A stretch of 64,000 nucleotides of DNA. Source: Pleionea mediterranea (GTDB lineage Bacteria; Pseudomonadota; Gammaproteobacteria; Enterobacterales; Kangiellaceae). The position numbers and the translations under genes are program-made. The notes below the pieces were generated by a model. The model was not told the DNA's origin. It ran no database searches and worked only from the letters and a program-made list of their open reading frames with translations. Numbering within the stretch: the stretch's first letter is position 1; each line of letters opens with the position of its first letter. Positions 57,401-64,000 of this stretch are shown here, piece by piece. The stretch lies in the NCBI RefSeq assembly GCF_003148745.1, contig NZ_QGGU01000006.1:186001-250000 (forward strand). The letters are read 5' to 3'.

Positions 57401-58576
57401 GGTATGCGACGTGGTGGAAACTCCTACTATGCTTTTGATATTACAGATCCTGATGCGCCTTCTTTAATGTTTCATTTAAATAGAGAAAATGCAGGATCCA
57501 AGTTTACCCGGTTAGGGGAAACTTGGTCACGACCTGTCATTACCCGAATGAATATTGGAACAAATGAGTCAGAAAAGAATCGTCTAGTGATGATTTTTGG
57601 TGGTGGTTATGATGATGCTCATGATAGCACCGAACAAGCTTCTGTAGATGCCACTTTAGGTGACAGAGTCTATATTGCTGATGCATTAACAGGTGAGCAT
57701 ATCTGGGATTCCGGCTCAGTATCTGCTGTTAATTCAATGGATGCAGTACCATCGAATATTAAAGCAGTAGATTTTGATAATGATGGCTTAATTGACAATA
57801 TTTATGTATCAGATTTAAAAGCTCAGGTTTTCAGATTTGATGTTGATAATTCTACTGGCAACATCACTGGTGGTCGAATTGCAAATCTTCAAGGGGCTGG
57901 TGGCTTGGTCAATAACCGACGCTTTTACGTTTCTCCGGACGTGGCTATTTTACGAGATCCTATAACCGGTAAAACATTTGTGAACGTCACCATTGGCTCC
58001 GGTTATCGTGCAAACCCACTTAATAAAACAGTTAACGAGATGATATTTTCATTGAGGGATTATGGCGCATTCAGTGGCACATTCACTAAAGATATTAACA
58101 TCTCTGACTTGGTTCAGCTAAATGGTAACTTCGGTGATGCTGAAAGTGGTGAAAGTAAGGTTCTCGAGGCTATAAATGATGACGTTAATCAAAAGTATGG
58201 CTGGTACTATGATTTTTCAACTATCGGCGAAAAGGTTATGGGGGAAGCGGTTACATTTAACAATAAGATTTTATTTACAACTTATTTACCTCCTTCATTA
58301 ACATCGGCATGTGAAGCTGCTGCTGGAAGCTCAAGATTTTATGCCATTTCTGCACTTGATGGACAACCTTATATCGACACTGATAATAACAATATCATTG
58401 ACGAAAATGATTTGTTTTTAAATTTGCCTGGCGATGGTATTTCACCCGAACCGCAAATTCTATTGCCTACTAATTCAAAGCCAATAGTCATAGTTGGACG
58501 AAATGTATTGGACGGAGTTTTAAAAGAGCCTCCATTACGGCTGACTCCGGTTAAGTGGCGTCATATTCAGGATTAA
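54473..58576 (+). CDS. pilY1: PilY1-type pilus tip adhesin
   Basis: Secreted tip protein of 1367 residues. A signal peptide (1 to about 27) leads to a von Willebrand A domain with MIDAS residues DTSGSMS (51-57), which is interrupted by two homologous modules (about 138-284 and 322-459) before the domain resumes with TPIAD (486-490) and SDGEPTW. A C-terminal PilY1 beta-propeller follows (about 760-1367) with a calcium site DFDNDGLID near 1101 and an EF-like DTDNNNIIDENDLF near 1302. It lies in the minor pilin operon. PilY1 is needed for pilus function and surface sensing in Pseudomonas. The split vWA layout is the unusual point. Confidence 0.93.
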   Translation: MGKLTKYLKVAVFFSIYTAFCVSSAYADDTEIFYSESNRNPQIPNILFIVDTSGSMSSDATSDEDGPDRLEVVQNTLLQLIETLPESNVGLSRFTVPGGPILYPVTNINRPIDPSVVAPIDRGINDVEEYTDGSETLVGGTSMDLNTHNTIGLRFEDLLIPQGALIVSASISFTSKQASSGDAAYRIFAENVDDAAQFTTNPTSVSSRTSTTASVDWQPTDWEEDVSYSTPELKTMVQEVVDRTGWCGRNAMSFKVQHLSGDERHAYTYETPGGTAPVLRVKYSSVLPTGATGCIKGSINSQVSASKDDFEFTPTHTRDGSYLNMKNNNDVGLRFKNILVPQGATIRRAFITFYACDTHTSSSSNTIYALDMDTATSRNKDFPDAAKAPGVSWAPGGWQSGRNYNTVDLSTSVQHVINRTGWLPGNDLGFYIESTGNERCGTTRDNNVNRAPKLYIEYEGRYQPNTITAREDLKNAVRGLTHQNWTPIADVMAEAGLYFKGEEVRYGLNRGSFDNHRANARVSHPNSYFGTLNRPSGCTDTNPSSADCKSEYITQGAMYDSPIKEACATNHIVFLSDGEPTWMDSDTPALYNRWEGESCDDGFSDTTNGRGGNCAIQIAGHLASTDLNDVLSKKQTVRTHTIGFGIDSEVLKRMALAGNNKSNALTMSLKEDGKDIEIDGYYSANDQADLLEAFKAIVGDIRKVNSTFIAPGLSVNQYNRLTHNDQLYFSLFRPTDKPVWEGNVKRYQLDGGKVVSRTLDANGEPKLAVDDTTGQFEDYAKSWWSSKQDGNVVPEGGVAEQQEVGRTLYSNLNNSSELTSAANTITTDNANITLGMLNAVDDEDKEAVIKWGLGYDLADSSDSTPHRVIGDPLHSRPTLVAYNTPNNTTTDPDDFIERSVFYVGTNNGYLHAFEAETGKEVWSFIPSELLHLLKHAKENDSTTSHKYGMDGEIAVYVDDANGNSAADEGESVYLYAGMRRGGNSYYAFDITDPDAPSLMFHLNRENAGSKFTRLGETWSRPVITRMNIGTNESEKNRLVMIFGGGYDDAHDSTEQASVDATLGDRVYIADALTGEHIWDSGSVSAVNSMDAVPSNIKAVDFDNDGLIDNIYVSDLKAQVFRFDVDNSTGNITGGRIANLQGAGGLVNNRRFYVSPDVAILRDPITGKTFVNVTIGSGYRANPLNKTVNEMIFSLRDYGAFSGTFTKDINISDLVQLNGNFGDAESGESKVLEAINDDVNQKYGWYYDFSTIGEKVMGEAVTFNNKILFTTYLPPSLTSACEAAAGSSRFYAISALDGQPYIDTDNNNIIDENDLFLNLPGDGISPEPQILLPTNSKPIVIVGRNVLDGVLKEPPLRLTPVKWRHIQD
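54884..55852 (+). repeat. Duplicated module inside pilY1
   Basis: Two copies share IGLRFEDLLIPQGALI versus VGLRFKNILVPQGATI, RTGWCGRNAMSF versus RTGWLPGNDLGF, and an APVLRVKY versus APKLYIEY end. Each is about 140 residues and looks like a beta-sandwich module. They are diverged at DNA level, so the duplication is not recent. Confidence 0.75.
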
Positions 58577-58594
58577 ATTAAGAGAATGTTTTAT

Positions 58595-59020
58595 ATGAAA
58601 AAGTCAGGTTTTACTCTTGTTGAGTTGATGATAGTTGTCGCCATTATTGGTTTGGTAGCTGCAATTGCTTATCCTAGTTACGAGGCTTATATCGTTCGCT
58701 CAAAAAGAGCGGACGGTATGGCTGCAATGTTAAACGCAGTAAGTGCAATGGAAAGGCATCGAGCGGTTAATATGCGCTATACCGGAGCGGCTGCAGATAC
58801 TACATTTGAAAAAGACATTCCTGTTGGTGAAGCGAATCCTTATTATGAGCTGTCATTGGGTACAGTGACGGCATCGACTTACATTATTAGGGCAACGCCT
58901 CAAAACTCCATGACCGGTAAAGATGGTGCATTGTCTATCAATCAAGCCGGGGTTAAAACTTGGACCGATAAAAATGGCAACACAAGCAACTGCTGGCCAG
59001 AAAGTGGTAATAGCTGTTAA
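58595..59020 (+). CDS. pilE: PilE-type type IV pilin
   Basis: Pilin of 141 residues with leader MKKSG, then [20 protein letters not shown] and [17 protein letters not shown], the typical PilE N-helix. The C-terminus ends with a Cys pair ([11 protein letters not shown]) that can form the D-region disulfide. ATG at 58595 is favoured because AAGAGA lies nine bases upstream; the ATG at 58586 is too close. It closes the minor pilin operon. Confidence 0.92.
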   Translation: MKKSGFTLVELMIVVAIIGLVAAIAYPSYEAYIVRSKRADGMAAMLNAVSAMERHRAVNMRYTGAAADTTFEKDIPVGEANPYYELSLGTVTASTYIIRATPQNSMTGKDGALSINQAGVKTWTDKNGNTSNCWPESGNSC

Positions 59021-59043
59021 CTTTTTACTTTAACAATCATTCC

Positions 59044-59067
59044 AAGGCCGCTATTGCGGCCTTTTTC
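59044..59067 (+). terminator. Terminator of the pilin operon
   Basis: AAGGCCGC (59044-59051) pairs with GCGGCCTT (59056-59063) through TATT and is followed by TTTC. It lies 23 bp after pilE. Confidence 0.9.
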
Positions 59068-59141
59068 TTGTTTATTAGACTCTCGTTATTGACCACTATT
59101 TCAGGTAGAATTGCGCCTCATTTAAACACTGTCAAAGTGCC

Positions 59142-61339
<2,198 letters not shown>

Positions 61340-61387
61340 CCAGTATTAATATTTTATTTTTTAACATTTAAATTTTAGGGGATTACT

Positions 61388-61696
61388 ATGTTATTAGCAG
61401 CGCAACCAGGTGGCAGCCCAGTCAGTTTCTGGATCATGATGGGTTTATTTGTTGTTATTTTTTACTTTTTGATTATTCGTCCTCAATCAAAACGTCAAAA
61501 AGAACATAAAAAAATGATTGAAGCCATCGATAAGGGTGATGAAGTATCGACGGCCGGTGGAGTGCTAGGCAAAGTAAACAAAGTAACTGACAACTACATC
61601 ATCATTACCATCGCCGATGACGTTAATATAAGTGTGCAAAAACACGCAGTAAACGCGGTTTTACCGAAAGGCACTTTAAAGTCGATTAAAGAATAA
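61388..61696 (+). CDS. yajC: Preprotein translocase accessory subunit YajC
   Basis: Small membrane protein of 102 residues. A single N-terminal membrane segment (FWIMMGLFVVIFYFLIIRP) is followed by QSKRQKEHKKMIEAIDKGDEV and TAGGVLGKV, the YajC signature. It associates with SecDF-SecYEG. It stands between tgt and secD, the regular order. Confidence 0.96.
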   Translation: MLLAAQPGGSPVSFWIMMGLFVVIFYFLIIRPQSKRQKEHKKMIEAIDKGDEVSTAGGVLGKVNKVTDNYIIITIADDVNISVQKHAVNAVLPKGTLKSIKE

Positions 61697-61741
61697 ACTC
61701 AAATTAAGAGTACTATCGATAAAAAATAATAAGGAATCAGT

Positions 61742-63679
61742 ATGATTTTGGGTCAACCACGACAATTGCCTTTAAATACTTTCCCCGCGTGGAAGTATTT
61801 TATGGTTGTTATAGTTATTGCTTTAGGCGCGTTTTTGGCTTTGCCAAATTTATTTGGTGAAGATCACGCGGTACAAATTTCCGATAAAAATGGCAGTGAA
61901 ATTCCTAAAGAGTTAATTGTAAATATCGAAAAAGCCATTAAAGATGAAGGCATCAAGATTAAAAGCCATGAGCTAGAAGGCAGTCGTGGTTTAATCCGAT
62001 TAGTAAACTCTGACGATCAAAATGAAGCCAAACGTATTGCGTTTCAATATATTGAAGGGCACGACGAAGAGTCCATAAAAAATAATCTTATTGTTGCCGC
62101 AAATTTGGCCGCTGCAACACCCGATTGGATGGCTGATATTGGATTAAGTCCAATGAAACTGGGGCTTGATCTTCGGGGTGGGGTTCACTTTCTGTTAGAA
62201 GTGGATATGGATAACTTGTTTGAAAAAGAGCAGGAAAAAGCCGTCACCACGATTAAGTCGGAGTTGTACGACGAAAAAATCTATCACGAAGGTGTTTCCG
62301 CTACCGATCAAACAACCATTATTGCAAAGTTTAAAACGGAAGAACTGCAGCAAGAAGCCTTCTCTAAATTAAATAATCAATTGCAAGGGTTTACAATCAA
62401 TGATCGTGAAGTAAATGGTGAGTTCCAGTTGGTGTTTCATATAACCGATGCCAAAGTTAGAGAAATCAAAGATTTTGCCATTAAACAAAACATCACCACT
62501 TTAAATAATCGTATTAACGCCATTGGTGTTGCTGAACCATTAGTACAGCGACAGGGCAGTGACCGAATTGTGGTTCAATTACCGGGTATTCAAGATACCG
62601 CCAGCGCGCGTAGCATTATCGGTGACACCCGAACACTAGAGTTTCGTATGGCGAATGATCGGCGAAGTGTGGCTGATGCAATAAATGGTCGAGTACCGTA
62701 TGACTCCGAGTTACTGTATGAAACTGACGGGCGACCAGTACTGGTTTATAAAAAAGTGATGCTCGATGGTGAGCATGTTACCGGTGCGGGAACCAGTTTG
62801 GACGAGAGAGGATTGCCTCAAATCAATATAAGTTTGGATTCGGTTGGTGGTTCGATTATGACTAAAGAATCCAGTAAAAATATTGGTAAACGAATGGCAA
62901 TTGTACTTACTGAAGTCGCTCCTATTTTCAAGAAAAATGAATACGGTGATTTTGTTAAAAATGAACAAGGTGAGTTAATTAAAATAGATGAAGAAATAAA
63001 TAAAGAAGCGGTCAGTGTAGCAACCATACAATCGACACTGCCAGATCGCTTTAGAATTACCGGTTCATTTACGCAACAGTACGCTAGTGACCTTGCTCTA
63101 ATTCTAAAGTCAGGTTCGTTAAAAGCCCCAATCTATATTGTTGAAGATGGCACCATTGGTGCAAGTCTTGGCCAAGAAAATGTTGAGAAAGGTTTATTCT
63201 CAATTGTCATTGGTTTTGTAATGGTGCTGGCGTTTATGTTGGTGCGTTATAAAGTATTTGGTGTGGTCGCTAATTTGGCACTGCTGTGTAATCTGGTACT
63301 TATTGTTGGTGTAATGAGTCTTATAGGCGCTGTCTTAACTCTGCCGGGCATGGCAGGTATTGTATTAACCGTTGGTATGGCGGTTGATGCGAATGTGCTT
63401 ATATTTGAGCGTATTCGAGAAGAGTTAAAAGATGGCGTATCTCCAGCACAAGCGATCCATAACGGTTACGATGCAGCATTCTCAACCATTGCCGATGCAA
63501 ATATTACAACGGCGATTGCCGCACTGATTTTATTTGCCATTGGTACGGGTCCTGTTGCCGGATTTGCAATAACTCTTTTATTCGGTATTTTAACTTCAAT
63601 GTTCACAGCAATTGTCGGAAGTCGTGCACTTATCAACTTGATTTACGGTGGCAAAACCGTAAGAAAGTTAGCTGTGTAA
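61742..63679 (+). CDS. secD: Protein translocase subunit SecD
   Basis: Proton-driven export motor subunit, 645 residues. One N-terminal membrane segment is followed by the periplasmic P1 region with MKLGLDLRGGVHFLLEVD (about 139-156) and VVQLPGIQDTASA, and by five C-terminal membrane segments with VGMAVDANVLIFERIREEL (DxNVLIFER motif). It is slightly longer than the E. coli protein because of inserts in the P1 head (around 400-425). secF follows after 15 bp. Confidence 0.97.
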   Translation: MILGQPRQLPLNTFPAWKYFMVVIVIALGAFLALPNLFGEDHAVQISDKNGSEIPKELIVNIEKAIKDEGIKIKSHELEGSRGLIRLVNSDDQNEAKRIAFQYIEGHDEESIKNNLIVAANLAAATPDWMADIGLSPMKLGLDLRGGVHFLLEVDMDNLFEKEQEKAVTTIKSELYDEKIYHEGVSATDQTTIIAKFKTEELQQEAFSKLNNQLQGFTINDREVNGEFQLVFHITDAKVREIKDFAIKQNITTLNNRINAIGVAEPLVQRQGSDRIVVQLPGIQDTASARSIIGDTRTLEFRMANDRRSVADAINGRVPYDSELLYETDGRPVLVYKKVMLDGEHVTGAGTSLDERGLPQINISLDSVGGSIMTKESSKNIGKRMAIVLTEVAPIFKKNEYGDFVKNEQGELIKIDEEINKEAVSVATIQSTLPDRFRITGSFTQQYASDLALILKSGSLKAPIYIVEDGTIGASLGQENVEKGLFSIVIGFVMVLAFMLVRYKVFGVVANLALLCNLVLIVGVMSLIGAVLTLPGMAGIVLTVGMAVDANVLIFERIREELKDGVSPAQAIHNGYDAAFSTIADANITTAIAALILFAIGTGPVAGFAITLLFGILTSMFTAIVGSRALINLIYGGKTVRKLAV

Positions 63680-63694
63680 CGGAGGAGAAAAATT

Positions 63695-64000
63695 ATGAAC
63701 TTTAATATTCCTTTTTTAAAATTTAAAAATATCGCCGTTATATTTTCAGCGTTATTATTGATCGGCTCTATCACATCGTTAGCCACCAAAGGATTAAACG
63801 TTGGGTTGGATTTTTCTGGCGGAACCATGATCCAGGTAAAGTACGATGAGCCTGTTGAAATTCAGGAAATTCATAAAGCCCTGGATGCAAAAAATATTCA
63901 AGGCGCTGTTGTTCAATACTTTGGCTCTTCTTCGGACGTTACCATTAAGCTGCCAAATAACATTGATATTGATAACGATAAACTCGACTTTGTTGTTTTA
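63695..64000 (+). CDS. secF: Protein translocase subunit SecF (3' truncated by window edge)
   Basis: The first 102 codons are present and open to the right edge. The ATG at 63695 is preceded by GGAGGAG. The protein begins MNFNIPFLKFKNIAVIFSAL with a first membrane segment, then GLNVGLDFSGGTMIQVKYD, the SecF family signature. It is the last gene of the queA-to-secF run, and works with SecD. Confidence 0.95.
   Translation, partial: MNFNIPFLKFKNIAVIFSALLLIGSITSLATKGLNVGLDFSGGTMIQVKYDEPVEIQEIHKALDAKNIQGAVVQYFGSSSDVTIKLPNNIDIDNDKLDFVVL

Overview
The window reads as chromosomal DNA of a Gram-negative gammaproteobacterium, probably marine. The basis is the order thrS-infC-rpmI-rplT-pheS-pheT-ihfA-merR, the blocks queA-tgt-yajC-secD-secF and murJ/ribF-ileS-lspA-fkpB-ispH, a type IV minor pilin cluster next to ispH, an OmpA-type porin, and lipid-linked O-antigen-type genes. 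The genus cannot be fixed from the sequence alone; a Kangiella/Oceanospirillales-like organism is only a guess.

Region 1 (1-15935) is a surface polysaccharide locus: a Wzz-type chain-length protein (open at the left edge), wecB and wecC (UDP-ManNAcA supply), a Wzy-like polymerase, a Wzx-like flippase, two family-4 glycosyltransferases, a Gfo/Idh/MocA oxidoreductase, a fused alcohol-dehydrogenase/Gfo-Idh oxidoreductase and two heparinase II/III-fold proteins without signal peptides. Most genes touch or overlap. A WecA-type initiating transferase faces this cluster. Region 2 (16201-22235) holds a fused ATP sulfurylase/APS kinase, an SLC13-type permease with two RCK_C domains, galU and ugd.

Region 3 (22430-30538) is the translation block: thrS, infC (AUU start), rpmI, rplT, pheS, pheT, ihfA, a MerR regulator and tRNA-Pro(GGG). 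Region 4 (30683-39421) carries a small lipoprotein, a minus-strand operon for a three-subunit 2-oxoacid oxidoreductase (GltD-like subunit, alpha, beta), and a divergent pair for 3-hydroxybutyrate oligomer hydrolase and 3-hydroxybutyrate dehydrogenase.

Region 5 (39471-51999) is housekeeping: ispB, rplU-rpmA-obgE, rpsT (UUG start), an OmpA-family porin, murJ, ribF, ileS, lspA, fkpB and ispH. Region 6 (52149-59020) is the minor pilin set fimT-pilV-pilW-pilX-pilY1-pilE. Region 7 (59142-64000) is queA-tgt-yajC-secD-secF, with secF cut by the right edge.

There is no CRISPR array, IS element, phage or integrase. The least ordinary content is the pair of apparently cytoplasmic heparinase-fold proteins flanking paired oxidoreductases inside the Wzx/Wzy locus; a PilY1 whose von Willebrand A domain is split by two copies of one module; a dispersed CTCGAAACTCG-type repeat; and several leader hairpins and palindromes in front of housekeeping genes.
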